Shown here piece after piece: positions 9,244 to 17,916 of a stretch of 64,000 nt of DNA. The stretch's first letter is position 1. The number at the start of each line of letters is the position of its first letter. The notes beneath the pieces were generated by a model, which ran no database searches, had not been told where the DNA came from, and saw nothing but the letters and a program-made list of their open reading frames with translations. Location: assembly GCF_002211785.1 (NCBI RefSeq), contig NZ_CP022132.1, positions 620,001-684,000 on the forward strand. Reading direction: 5' to 3'. The translations under genes were made by a program, and so were the position numbers. Origin of the DNA: Francisella halioticida. Lineage in GTDB: Bacteria; Pseudomonadota; Gammaproteobacteria; Francisellales; Francisellaceae.

Positions 9244-9891
9244 ATTCTTATTTAACAACTTGTTTTTGAGAGCTTTTATAAAAGATATTGTTGGTGGTAT
9301 CAAAGATATAACAATAATCAAAATTATAAATAGGCCAAAGTATTTTTTGACAAAAGCGTTATTGCTAAAGAAAAATGCAATATAAACAATTAAATAGACC
9401 CAAATAAATGCTCCGACAATTCCCATAATTACAAATTTAGAGTACTTCATGCGTGCCATACCAGCTGTAAATGGCATAAAAGTTCTAATTATTGGTGTGA
9501 ATCTAGCAAGAACTATAGCTATAGGCCCATATTTATTAAAGAACTTTTGAGCTTTTTCTAGATGAGCAGTTTTTAATATTTTGGCATCATCTTTAAAAAT
9601 ACGCTTACCAACAACTCTTCCTAAGAAATAATTGCAAGAATCGCCACATATAGCAGCAAGAACTAATATAGGAGCTACTAAATGTATGTTTAAAGTCGTT
9701 GCAGCGCCTGTAAGACCAAGAGCAAATAAAAGTGAGTCTCCAGGTAAAAAAGGTGTTATAACTAGCCCAGTTTCACAAAAAATAACTAAAAAAAGTAATA
9801 AATAAGTCCAATCTCCTAAAATATTAATATAAGTACTTATAAATTGATCTAAGTGTAATACAATATGTAATAGTGTAGTGATAGTATCCAT
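9229..9891 (-). CDS. DedA family membrane protein
   Basis: Integral inner-membrane protein of 220 residues. It has the DedA/SNARE-associated signatures: FCETGLVITPFLPGDSLLF near residue 40, GDSCNYFLGRVVGKRIF, and the basic stretch RFTPIIRTFMPFTAGMARM near residue 135. DedA proteins are thought to act as lipid (undecaprenyl phosphate or phosphatidylethanolamine) scramblases or flippases and support membrane-potential and envelope homeostasis. A second paralogue follows 55 bases away in the same direction, which looks like a tandem duplication. The two proteins are clearly homologous but diverged. Confidence 0.85.
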   Translation of the reverse strand: MDTITTLLHIVLHLDQFISTYINILGDWTYLLLFLVIFCETGLVITPFLPGDSLLFALGLTGAATTLNIHLVAPILVLAAICGDSCNYFLGRVVGKRIFKDDAKILKTAHLEKAQKFFNKYGPIAIVLARFTPIIRTFMPFTAGMARMKYSKFVIMGIVGAFIWVYLIVYIAFFFSNNAFVKKYFGLFIILIIVISLIPPTISFIKALKNKLLNKNSSSF

Positions 9892-9946
9892 TAGGATGAC
9901 CTTTCAATGATTTGTCGTTAGATTATAGAAAAATAATCTTAAAAGG

Positions 9947-10573
9947 TTAAGGTTTTTTTACTTTTATTTTATTTTTGAGAGATTTAAAAGAAATTTGTAT
10001 AAGAATAAATGCAATTATAAGCATTATAATAAGGCTTAAATATCTTTTTATAAAAGGATTATCACTAAAAAAATAAATAGTATATGTTATTGAAAAAGAC
10101 CAAATAATAGCTGAAATTGCACCAAAAGTAACAAATTTGAAGTAATTCATACGACTGACACCTGCTACAAAAGGAGTTAATGTTCTAACAAAAGCAATAA
10201 AGCGTGAGAAGATAATTGCTTTGTTACCATGTTTGTTTAGAAAGTCTTTTGTTTTAATTAAGTATGCTTTTTTAAAAATCTTGGCGTGGCTACTAAATAT
10301 TTTTTCACCGATAAACCTACCTGTAATGTAGTTGCAGCTATCACCAATCACAGCTCCTAGACATATTGATAGTACAGCCAAGTGGATATTTAAGCCTGTT
10401 GCTGCAGCTGTTATACCAACTGTAAATAGCAGAGAGTCTCCAGGAAAAAAGATTCCTAATACAGACCCAGTTTCACAAAAGATTATAAAAAATAGAAGGA
10501 TATAAAACCACATTCCAAGAGTGTTAACAAAATAATTAATATATTCATTAAAGTGTATAATAAAATCAAACAT
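9947..10573 (-). CDS. DedA family membrane protein, second paralogue
   Basis: A 208-residue paralogue of the neighbouring DedA protein, with the same motif order: FCETGSVLGIFFPGDSLLF, GDSCNYITGRFIGEKIF, and RFIAFVRTLTPFVAGVSRM. Four or more hydrophobic segments are visible. In the last motif the first proline of the partner's RFTPIIRT is replaced by alanine (RFIAFVRT), which may alter substrate choice. It lies 8 bases after the bolA-like gene and so probably belongs to the same transcript (fau-bolA-dedA-dedA). Confidence 0.83.
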   Translation of the reverse strand: MFDFIIHFNEYINYFVNTLGMWFYILLFFIIFCETGSVLGIFFPGDSLLFTVGITAAATGLNIHLAVLSICLGAVIGDSCNYITGRFIGEKIFSSHAKIFKKAYLIKTKDFLNKHGNKAIIFSRFIAFVRTLTPFVAGVSRMNYFKFVTFGAISAIIWSFSITYTIYFFSDNPFIKRYLSLIIMLIIAFILIQISFKSLKNKIKVKKP

Positions 10574-10580
10574 GATCTAG

Positions 10581-10847
10581 TTACTCCGGCCTGATTTTAA
10601 TTGATAAAGCATGAATGTATGGCATAAGGTTGTTAATAGCCTTATAGATTTCTTTATGTGATGAGATTTTTCTCATAGTATTTAGCTTGTCAGAAGAGAT
10701 GTTTATTGCAAAATGATATTTACCTTCAGTATAACCTTTATGCTTTACATGTTTATGGGTTTCATTAATTATTTTGATATTTGCTTGAGGATCTATTTTA
10801 GAGAGTATCAGTTCTTTAATTTTGTTTGTTACAGTAATACTATCCAT
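10581..10847 (-). CDS. BolA-family protein
   Basis: Small protein of 88 residues with the BolA fold signature: N-terminal helix (KIKELILSKIDP), a loop with NETHKHVKHKGYTEGKYHF containing the conserved histidines, and the C-terminal invariant region with IHALSIKI. BolA proteins pair with monothiol glutaredoxins in Fe-S cluster trafficking, and some also bind DNA. It is sandwiched between the 5-FTHF cyclo-ligase gene (one base apart) and a DedA gene (7 bases), so translation is probably coupled. Whether it is the BolA or the IbaG type cannot be settled by eye. Confidence 0.85.
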   Translation of the reverse strand: MDSITVTNKIKELILSKIDPQANIKIINETHKHVKHKGYTEGKYHFAINISSDKLNTMRKISSHKEIYKAINNLMPYIHALSIKIRPE

Positions 10848-10848
10848 C

Positions 10849-11397
10849 TCATAGAATCCTTGTTGGTGTAATTATTGTATCAAGTTGAATATCATACGTA
10901 TTAATGATAATAGCATCATTTTGCTGTTCATCAAAGGCTATACCTATAGTTATAGGCACATTATTGGTGTTTTTAAAGCTTAGCGAGAAGTCATAGAAAC
11001 CACCCCCCATACCCATTCTATACCTATCTTTGGTGAATCCAACGACGGGAACTATAATTACATCTAATTCCCATGGAGCTACTATATCTTGAGGTTTATA
11101 AATTGGCTCTTTGATTTTATATTTATTTAAATAATAGTTTTTAGAATCTTTAGCAAACCATAGTCCATGTTTTACAAAAGGGTGTACTATTGGTAGATAA
11201 ATATTATCAAAATAAGTGTTTATTAAGGAGGTATCTGTTTCATTTTTAAGTGATAAAAAGCTTGCTATCTTAGCATTTTCAGAGATGTTTTGTATATGAT
11301 TAATAACCTTTTGATTTAGCTTGGTTGATAAAGAGTTTTTATTTTTTAGATTATTTCTACTATCAAGTAGATGTTTGCGAATTTGAGTTTTATTCAT
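10849..11397 (-). CDS. fau: 5-formyltetrahydrofolate cyclo-ligase
   Basis: Converts 5-formyl-THF to 5,10-methenyl-THF using ATP, recycling a dead-end folate. The 182-residue protein has the N-terminal basic helix (KTQIRKHLLDSRNNL) and the C-terminal signature RYRMGMGGGFYDFSLSF that holds the substrate and ATP. In many gammaproteobacteria (ygfA in E. coli) this gene lies just downstream of the 6S RNA gene, and here the same arrangement is seen: a 6S-like RNA ends about 25 bases before the start codon. Co-transcription with 6S RNA is therefore likely. Confidence 0.9.
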   Translation of the reverse strand: MNKTQIRKHLLDSRNNLKNKNSLSTKLNQKVINHIQNISENAKIASFLSLKNETDTSLINTYFDNIYLPIVHPFVKHGLWFAKDSKNYYLNKYKIKEPIYKPQDIVAPWELDVIIVPVVGFTKDRYRMGMGGGFYDFSLSFKNTNNVPITIGIAFDEQQNDAIIINTYDIQLDTIITPTRIL

Positions 11398-11421
11398 AGC
11401 AACACTCTCAAATATTAATAA

Positions 11422-11622
11422 AATAGTTGTCCAGACTACCGTTTTAGCTCAATGTTCTTGATCCCTTTTGGTATCAAGTGGGCGTCATAGTTTCAACGTT
11501 GGGCTTCTTTGTCAGTGCAAAGCACCAAAGCTTGCTCTCTAGTCAAAACACCAAGACTTCCCTTTTCTAATTAGTATCGGCTCAAGATTGTAGCTAAACC
11601 ACTAATAATCCAGACAACTAAA
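11422..11622 (-). ncRNA. ssrS: 6S RNA
   Basis: About 200 bases on the minus strand that would fold back on themselves. The terminal stem is AGTTGTC (read from 11619 to 11613) pairing with GACAACT (11431 to 11425). Inside the 5' half is CTTGAGCCGATACT, matching the conserved GAGCCGAUA of enterobacterial 6S RNA. The 3' half has CTATGACGCCCACTTGATACC followed by GGGATCAAG, which pairs with it and mirrors the CGACGACACAUUCACCUUGAACC region of E. coli 6S. The position directly upstream of the 5-FTHF cyclo-ligase gene is the classic one. 6S RNA binds sigma-70 RNA polymerase and lowers its activity in stationary phase. Ends are accurate only to a few bases. Confidence 0.85.
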
Positions 11623-11728
11623 CTTTTAAGTTACATGATTATTATAAATCACAGGAATGGTTCTTTAAATGTTTTATAGTAAAAAGTTTGGGGATATATT
11701 TCTTGTCTTTTGCCAGACATTCACATTG

Positions 11729-12169
11729 TTAGAAATAATTTATCACAAAAGGGCAGTCTACATGTTCAGTATATTGGCAACTAAAGTCTCTTAGATACTC
11801 ATTTTGTTTCTGATAAATATGTAAATTTTGGGTGGATTTCATAGTTGCTGTTATTAGATGAGCTTCAATATTGGAAAAATAGTAACATTCTATTTCACAT
11901 AGTTCACCCTGGCAGTTAACAAGATCAGCCCCTTTAAATGTAAGAGGGTACTCAGGGAATTGTGTTGGTATTTGATCTTTAGCTGTCCAGAGGTATTTAA
12001 AATCATGAAAACTTGTTTTAGCAGTTAGATCCTTGTCGATCTTTTTAAAGTCTTGTGGTGAAGGACAATAATATATACTTGGGGTAGCAAACATACAAGC
12101 TGTTATAAGAAAAAATAATAAAAGTAAATATTTTTTACAGCAAAACACTTTTTTTGTTTTAAAAATCAT
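11729..12169 (-). CDS. Secreted Cys-containing protein of unknown function
   Basis: A 146-residue protein with an N-terminal signal: basic MIFKTKK, a hydrophobic core (YLLLLFFLITACMFA), and a mature part starting near SIYYCPSPQDF. The mature region has six cysteines (YYCPSP, NCQGELCEIECYY, FSCQYTEHVDCPF), which suggests disulfides in the periplasm or outside. LITAC could also be read as a lipobox, but the residue after the cysteine is methionine, which is unusual. The YCPSP opening recalls DUF3757-type secreted proteins; that link is only an impression. It stands alone between the 6S RNA and the broken type I secretion gene. Confidence 0.6.
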   Translation of the reverse strand: MIFKTKKVFCCKKYLLLLFFLITACMFATPSIYYCPSPQDFKKIDKDLTAKTSFHDFKYLWTAKDQIPTQFPEYPLTFKGADLVNCQGELCEIECYYFSNIEAHLITATMKSTQNLHIYQKQNEYLRDFSCQYTEHVDCPFVINYF

Positions 12170-12221
12170 GAGTTTTTTTATATTATTAAGTTTAGTGATT
12201 TCTTATAAATAAGTAGTATAT

Positions 12222-13176
12222 ATGAATTCAAAAGTGTTTTCATTCTGTCAGATTGCCGCATTTAATAGGGTTGCTATAGATGCTAAACAGATTCAGCATG
12301 AGTATGGTGATACGGATGGTAGTATAAGTGAAGTTAATCTATTAAGAGCTATAAAAGCTAATAATTTTAAAGCTAAAGCAGTTACGCTAAAGCCACAAAA
12401 TATTAACCCTAGAGTTTTATCTATTATTTTACAAGATAATAATGGTGATAACTTTGTTTTAGCAGGAATCCAAGATAATGAGTATTTAGTTATTCAACAG
12501 GGGAGTAAAGAATTGTTGGCATTATCTGAGTCAGATTTAGCAGAGATCTATAATAATAGAGCAATTCTTATAACGTATAAGGATACAGCTAAAGACTCTC
12601 AAGAGAGTTTTAATATTAAGTGGTTTGTACCAGCTTTGTGGAAGTATAGACATATTTTCAAAGATGTACTAATAGTGTCTTTATTTATTCAGTTATTTGG
12701 TTTGGTTACACCGTTTTTCTTTCAGGTGGTTATGGATAAGGTAATTATGCATAATGGTCTTACCACTTTAAATACTCTAGCAATAGTATTTTTAGTAGTA
12801 GCAATATTTGAAGTTTTATTTGGCACTATTCGTACTTATCTGTTTAGTCATACAACTTCTAGACTTGATGTCGTCTTGGGCTCTAAGCTATTTTAACACT
12901 TAATGAAACTACCATTATCATATTTTGAGCCACGACAAGTTGGACAAAATGTCGCTAGAGTTAAAGAGTTAGATAGTATCCGTAGTTTTATCACTAGTAC
13001 TGCTTTGACATTAGTGATTGATTTATCATTTACATTTATATTTATTGCGGTGTTGTTTTTGTACAGTTGGCAACTTACACTAATTGTGTTGGGTACTATT
13101 CCTATATATTTGATATTATCAGTATTTATTACGCCGATACTAAAACACAGGCTAGATAAGGTTTTTTCAACAGGTG
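12222..13176 (+). pseudogene. HlyB/LapB-type type I secretion ABC transporter, 5' fragment
   Basis: The reading frame begins with a degenerate C39-like domain (about residues 1-130) that lacks the catalytic cysteine, as in HlyB (FCQIAAFNRVAIDAKQI). The first transmembrane part follows (LFGLVTPFFFQVVMDKVI). At codon 225 there is an in-frame TAA (12894-12896), after GSKLF and before HLMKLPLSYFEPRQVGQN, which is the continuous HlyB sequence, so this is a nonsense mutation. The frame then runs on to LDKVFSTG, where the IS21-type element starts. The rest of the membrane domain and the whole ATPase domain are missing. No HlyD-like or toxin gene is nearby, so this export system is dead at this site. 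Confidence 0.85.
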
Positions 13177-13275
13177 TGTCAATAGGTATTGAAAATTGAC
13201 CCCTATAGGCACCGAATTTTTGACCCCCTAGAGGACCTAAAATGACTGATTTTTAGTCAGTCAAAATCATCTGTT

Positions 13276-13987
13276 TTATTTCCTATTTTTAAGTCTAAAA
13301 CTATCATTGCCAGTTTCAATAATTTCATAGTTAAAAGTTAAACGATCTAGCATAGCTGAAGTCATCTTCTTATCCCTAAAAATCTGTGTCCATTCTCCAA
13401 AAGATAAATTTGAAGTTATAATCAAAGATACATTTTCATGTAACTTACTCAGAAGGTGGAATAATAAAGCTCCTTCAGACTTTGAGAAAGGTAAATAGCC
13501 CAATTCATCTAAAACAATCACATCCATTGATTTTAACTTTTCCGCAAGCTTTCCCGAGTTATTGTTTAACTTCTGCTGCTCTAATTGGTTAACCAAATCA
13601 ACGATATTGTGAAATCTTGCTTTCCTACCTAATTTGACTATTTCTCTAGCAATGGCTATAGCTGTATGAGTCTTACCAGTGCCAGTAACCACCAACTAAA
13701 ATAATGTTACGCTTACTATCTACCAAACCTGTGCTTTGTAAGCCTATAACAAGCTCTTTGTTGATTACACTCTTATCAAAATCAAATTCATCCAAAGATT
13801 TAGCTGTAGGGAACTTAGCCAATTTAATTTGATTATTAATTGATTTAACAGCTCTATAACTGACCTCTTTCTCAAGTTGCTCCTCTAACCACTTATAATA
13901 TTGAGTATCATCCTTATCAATCTCTTTAAGACCATCTAAAACTGTACTTAGATGTAACTTTTTTAAATACTCTTGAAGTTCTATCAT
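13276..13987 (-). pseudogene. IstB-like AAA+ helper ATPase of the IS21 element, frameshifted
   Basis: The N-terminal part (MIELQEYLKKLHLSTVLDGL to NIILVGG) and the C-terminal part (TGTGKTHTAIAIAREI onward) lie in different frames. The break is exactly within the Walker A motif: the expected LVGGTGTGKTH is interrupted by one extra base near 13690. The downstream frame shows Walker B (VIVLDELGYLPF) and the rest of the AAA+ domain. IstB assists the IstA transposase in target choice. It ends about 100 bases from the left end of the element. Confidence 0.85.
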
Positions 13988-13989
13988 AT

Positions 13990-15499
13990 TTATAGACCTC
14001 CTAATAATTGATTATAATTATTACAGTTAGCTATTGGTGGATTCTTAAGCTTTAGACTATCATCAACATCAACTATAGGTGCACCTTTCTCACATTTTAA
14101 ACGTATTATTGAGTTTATAATATGCTGAGAATTTATAACATTACTACCAATATCTAAGTCACATGCTATTTCAACAGCCTCAATGCCATAATCTCTCAAA
14201 GATAATAGAACCTCAACAGCTTGCCTATCTCCACCGTTCTTAGACATCAGAAGATCTTTAACTTTTAAAATACTTTTAGGTAAAACCCAATCTTTAAAAG
14301 GTTCTCCATTTCTCAACGCTCCTGGCTTTCTTTCCAAAAGGTTTAGATAATGATATGGGTTAAGTATCCTTTTATTTCTATCTAAACATATATCATGTGT
14401 AGCAATCTTGTTACCATTACAGAAAATTCTTATTTTGCTTGGATAAGCTCTAACATCTACAGATCTATTAGCATATTCACAAGCGACACTATATCTATTA
14501 CTATCGTAGCTAACCAAACAGGTCTTATCTACCTTGCGTGTAATTTCTTTATACCCATTAAAGGGGGAACTAAAGTCTCGCAATAAGCTTTTTTCTTGTC
14601 TAAACACATCATAAATAGTTTTATCTCTTATTTCTGTATGTTTGCGTTGTTTAGATATATCTAATACTCTTTGTTGTAAATGTCTATTAAGCTCCTCCAA
14701 TGTATCAAATTTCAACCTTGGCTTGAATAGCCAATCTCTGATATTATCAACTTGGTTTTCTACTTGTCCTTTTTCCCATCCTGAAGCTGGGTTACATGCT
14801 GTGGGCTCTATAACATAATGCTTTAACATACATAAGAAGTTTTGATTGAACTTACGGTTGGATTTGCTCACAAACACTTTATCTACTGCTGTTTTCATAT
14901 TATCATAGATACCTCTTTGAGTTACTCCACCAAAGAACTCAAAAGCCTTATCATGTGCATCAAACAGCATTTCTTGACTTTCTCTTAGGTATGCAATCAC
15001 AAAAAACATCCTGCTATAAGACAATTTAAAATGAGCTAATTTTATTTTAGTTATCTTTACACCTAACTCTACAGTTTCTTCACTCCAATCAAATTGGTAA
15101 GCTTCATCAGGGTCAAAGTATAGTGGTATAAAGCTATCCTTTAGTTGAGCAGTGTGTTTTTCGTAGTATTTCTTAACATACCTTTCTTACAGAATCATAA
15201 GAGCCTGTATAGCCTAGAGCTTCTAAATGGTTATGATATTTACGAGTACTTCTCTGAGATTTCTTTTCTAGCTTCAAATCATGTGCAAGCATTTCTTCAA
15301 GTATCTTGATATAGTCTTGTAACTTTGGGTAAAAAGTCACTTTACGTTGATATTGTTTAGGAATATACTCAACATCTTTTTCTCGGATAATTTTTCTGAC
15401 TGTGTTCTTTGACACATTCAGGCTAGTACATATTTCACTTATTGAATTGCCTTCACGACGCATTACTAAAATGGCTGTTTTTTTATCCATTTTTATCAC
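13990..15499 (-). pseudogene. IstA-like transposase of the IS21 element, frameshifted
   Basis: The N-terminal piece (15499 to 15173) has the helix-turn-helix region NSISEICTSLNVSKNTVRKI. After VRKVC near 15180 the frame is lost; the other frame continues without a gap through KKYYEKHTAQLKDSF, then FDPDEAYQFDWSEE (first catalytic Asp), QRGIYDNMKTAVDKV (second Asp) and the region ending in EKGQVENQV (catalytic Glu). One base has therefore been gained or lost near 15175-15185. The open frame listed from 15024 starts internally. The stop lies two bases before istB. Confidence 0.85.
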
Positions 15500-15612
15500 C
15501 TTAATTTAAGCCCTATATTTATAAAAAATGTAGGGTAGTTTACCACCTCAGGGGGGCATTTTTCTGTGCTTATTTGCCCCTAAAAGGGGGCATTTTTGCA
15601 TGCTTATTCACA

Positions 15613-15749
15613 CCTTTTCTTTCGATCTGTTATACATTTGCATATCTTGATAGAGTAATGTGTCATTTGCTAAAATACAAATGATTTCCGATTTGTCACT
15701 CTCAGAAACAATCTATGGTTTTGGGGCAGGGATATTTTTTATTGGATAC
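15613..15749 (+). pseudogene. Remnant of an MFS (ACS-type) transporter N terminus
   Basis: Between the IS21 element and the IS3-type element is a short piece that reads PFLSICYTFAYLDRV in one frame and then, after the loss of one base near 15657, NVSFAKIQMISDLSLSE and TIYGFGAGIFFIGY in the next. This is the first two membrane segments of anion:cation symporter (ACS) family permeases, with the typical LDRxNVSFA and GAGIFFIGY motifs. The gene is cut on both sides by mobile elements and also frameshifted. The rest of the transporter is not in the window, so sequence has been deleted as well. Confidence 0.8.
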
Positions 15750-15753
15750 TGAT

Positions 15754-16598
15754 CTACCCCGTCAATTTGGGACAGTTTACTACTTCATTTTCCATTATAT
15801 ATTCAAATTGATATGGAGTCATATAATTTATTGTAGAATGTCTCCTTTTTGTATTATAGTAAGCTTCAATATATTCAAATATTGATAGTTTAGCTTCTTC
15901 TCTAGTTTTATAGCTTTCATCATGTACTAACTCTACTTTTAAAGTTCCAAAGAAACTTTCACAAGCAGCATTATCGTAACAGCATCCTTTAGAGCTCATA
16001 CTTGATAGTAGCCAGTGTTCTTTAATAATGTCTTGATATTGTTTGCTACAGTACTGTGACCCTTTATCAGAGTGTATAATCACACCACTAGGAAAATTTC
16101 TTCTAAATAATGCCATATTTAAAGCATTACAAACTAAATCCGCTTTCATCCTAGAATCCATTGCCCAACCAATAACTGATCTTGAGAATAAATCTATAAT
16201 CACACAAAGATACAGCCACCCCTCTTGTGTAGGTACATAAGTTATATCTGTAACCCACCTATGATTTACAGATAAAGCAGTGAAGTTTTGTTCTAATAAA
16301 TTATCATAAACATGTTTGTTGTGGTTAGAATCTGTAGTTTTCTTATGCTTACGAGCCGCTTTAGCATGTAAACCAAGTAATTTCATACGTTTAGATACTC
16401 TAGGTTGAGTAACTTTCCAACCCATATCTTTAAGCTCTTTGTATATCCTAACACTTCCATATCTAGATTTATGTTCATTAAAATAGCATCATCTAGTTCA
16501 GCATCATTATATTGCCTTTTACCTATAGGTTTATGAATCCAACTGTAATATGAAGATGTGCTCACATTCAAAGGTTTACATAGTGTTGTTACTGGCAT
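15754..16598 (-). pseudogene. IS3-family orfB transposase (DDE integrase core), frameshifted
   Basis: The N-terminal part (MPVTTLCKPLNVSTSSYYSW to DDAILM) and the main part (from YKELKDMGWKVTQPRVSKRM) are in different frames. One T is missing in the run near 16485: the other frame reads IFNEHKSRYGSVRIYKELKD, the normal IS3 sequence. The catalytic core is otherwise complete: RWVTDITYV (D), VIIHSDKGSQY (D) and DNAACESFFGTLK (E). Copy 2 carries exactly the same break. Confidence 0.88.
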
Positions 16599-16630
16599 AA
16601 CTTTATAATGCTCCTTAATAAAGGCGTACC

Positions 16631-16918
16631 TTACAGATTTTGCTTTGCAAAGTACGCTGCTGCCTTTTTTAGTATTTCACGCTCTGTTTCTGCCTGTTTG
16701 AGTTTTTTCTTCAAATCAGTATTTTCAAAAGATAGTTGCTGGTACTGCGTTTTATAATCTATCTTTATTTCTTTCTGAGGGTTTGACATGGCTTTGGATA
16801 TCCAACTGCAAATGGTTTTATATTTAACCCCTAAGTTATCTGCTATTTCTCGTCTATTTGCATCTGGTTGTAAACATAATTTAACAGCTTCATCTTTAAA
16901 CTCTTTTGTATATCTCAT
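16631..16918 (-). CDS. IS3-family orfA (HTH_Tnp_1) protein
   Basis: 95 residues: a helix-turn-helix domain (RYTKEFKDEAVKLCLQ, then REIADNLGVKYKTICSWI) and a C-terminal leucine-zipper-like coiled coil (ENTDLKKKLKQAETEREI). The start at 16918 is chosen because AAGGAG lies 7 bases before the ATG; a GTG seven codons upstream would lie over that site. In IS3 elements orfA is joined to orfB by a programmed -1 frameshift to make the active transposase. Confidence 0.85.
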   Translation of the reverse strand: MRYTKEFKDEAVKLCLQPDANRREIADNLGVKYKTICSWISKAMSNPQKEIKIDYKTQYQQLSFENTDLKKKLKQAETEREILKKAAAYFAKQNL

Positions 16919-17022
16919 CTTGTCTCCTTTTCTTAACACCTAAGTGTCCCAAATAGGAGGGTATGATCACAGTTTTAATTTATGTCTTTTTAACTAGAAC
17001 ATCAAAAACTTAAATCTAGTAT

Positions 17023-17050
17023 TTGTCATTATAGTATTTTTTGTTATAAT
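17023..17050 (+). promoter_or_regulatory. Sigma-70 promoter of rplU-rpmA
   Basis: TTGTCA at 17023-17028 and a perfect TATAAT at 17045-17050 are separated by 16 bases. The ATG of rplU is 108 bases downstream, so the transcript has a leader of about 100 bases, common for ribosomal-protein operons. The neighbouring IS end lies about 50 bases upstream and does not disrupt the promoter. Confidence 0.7.
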
Positions 17051-17157
17051 ACGATGTCTAGTTTTATCTAGGTAAGTTTAAATAATAACAAAAAGTCAGA
17101 AGTCTATGAATTGTTAGGCAGTTCTGAGGATTTAAAATCTAATAAATGGAGTAATAA

Positions 17158-17472
17158 ATGTACGCGATAATTAAAAATGGCGGTAAGCAATACAAGGTAA
17201 AAGAAGGCGAAGTAGTTAAACTTGAGAAGTTTGACCTTGGTATTGGTGAGAAAGTTGAGTTTGATACAGTTTTAATGGGACAAACTACAGAAGGCGAAGT
17301 CAAAGTAGGCGCTCCTGTTGTAGAAGGTGCTAAAGTTGTTGGTGAAGTTGTAGAACAGGGTCGTCATAAGAAAGTGAAAATTATGAAGTTCCGTCGTCGT
17401 AAGCACAGCATGAAGCAACAAGGCCACCGTCAGTATTTTACAGCGGTAAAAGTTTCATCTATTAGTTTATAA
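17158..17472 (+). CDS. rplU: 50S ribosomal protein L21
   Basis: L21 is a 104-residue large-subunit protein that binds 23S rRNA. The sequence is typical from the first residue: [20 protein letters not shown], followed by the hallmark C-terminal [19 protein letters not shown] basic region. Length equals the E. coli protein (103) within one residue. It is preceded by a strong promoter and followed 30 bases later by rpmA, the usual rplU-rpmA operon. The usual downstream GTPase gene obgE is not here; a LysE-family transporter follows instead. Confidence 0.97.
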   Translation: MYAIIKNGGKQYKVKEGEVVKLEKFDLGIGEKVEFDTVLMGQTTEGEVKVGAPVVEGAKVVGEVVEQGRHKKVKIMKFRRRKHSMKQQGHRQYFTAVKVSSISL

Positions 17473-17502
17473 TTTTATTAAGAATATTTAAGGAGTATAC
17501 AA

Positions 17503-17757
17503 ATGGCTCATAAGAAAGCTGGTGGTAGTACTAGAAACGGAAGAGATTCAAACCCTAAGTATTTAGGTGTTAAAAGATACGGTGGTGAGTTTGTAAAAGC
17601 AGGGACTATTATTCTGCGTCAAAGAGGTACTAAAACTCATCCTGGTGTAAATGTTGGTTGTGGTAAAGATCATACTTTATTTGCTCTTAAAGATGGCACT
17701 GTTAAGTTCCATGCTGGTGGTGCTTTAAACCGTAAATTTGTTTCAGTTGACGAATAA
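17503..17757 (+). CDS. rpmA: 50S ribosomal protein L27
   Basis: L27 (84 residues) sits near the peptidyl transferase centre, where its flexible N terminus contacts the tRNA acceptor ends. The start [19 protein letters not shown] is the standard gammaproteobacterial N terminus, with no cleavable extension of the Firmicutes type. [15 protein letters not shown] and the glycine/lysine-rich core match the family. AAGGAG lies 7 bases before the ATG. It is co-transcribed with rplU. Confidence 0.97.
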   Translation: MAHKKAGGSTRNGRDSNPKYLGVKRYGGEFVKAGTIILRQRGTKTHPGVNVGCGKDHTLFALKDGTVKFHAGGALNRKFVSVDE

Positions 17758-17916
17758 TAATTTTAATTTTTTACCTATCTTATCCTTATAAATTAATATT
17801 TCCTTGAGTTAATAATAAATCACAAACACTTATTAATTAATAAGGTCTATTGTAAAAAATGGCTATTATTTTTACCTTTTAGATATCGTGAGAGTCTTTA
17901 ATTAAGATATTTTTTC

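Larger units (their letters stand above)
13177..15610 (-). mobile_element. IS21-family insertion sequence, inactivated
   Basis: A 2.4-kb element with istB and istA on the minus strand, the usual size and order for IS21. The ends are proposed as TGTCAATAGG at 13177 and, read inward from 15610, TGAATAAGCATG, each followed by repeated motifs containing runs of C and TTTT-A-GG blocks (such as GACCCC and TGCCCC) that resemble the multiple transposase-binding repeats of IS21 ends. Left flank is the HlyB gene and right flank is an MFS gene remnant, so the two sides do not belong to one gene and no target duplication joins them. Both transposition genes have a frameshift. Ends are estimated to within about 10 bases. 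Confidence 0.8.
15750..16969 (-). mobile_element. IS3-family element, copy 1 of 3
   Basis: 1220 bases bounded by TGATCTACCCCGTCAATTTG on the left and, read inward from the right, TGATCATACCCTCCTATTTG; the two ends match imperfectly over about 25 bases and both contain ATTTGGGACA-like sequence. It contains orfA and a frameshifted orfB on the minus strand. Copy 2 (47422-48641) has the same length and differs by only about three bases; copy 3 (60736-61601) has a 355-base internal deletion. No clear target duplication is seen at any copy. Its insertion lies about 50 bases upstream of the rplU promoter and removed the rest of the MFS gene. Confidence 0.88.

Noticed and set aside
16475-16495. Programmed frameshift inside orfB of the IS3 element
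   Set aside because: The T run lacks the X XXY YYZ pattern. A simple one-base deletion carried by a founder copy is the plainer reading, although the shared state is still listed as a finding.
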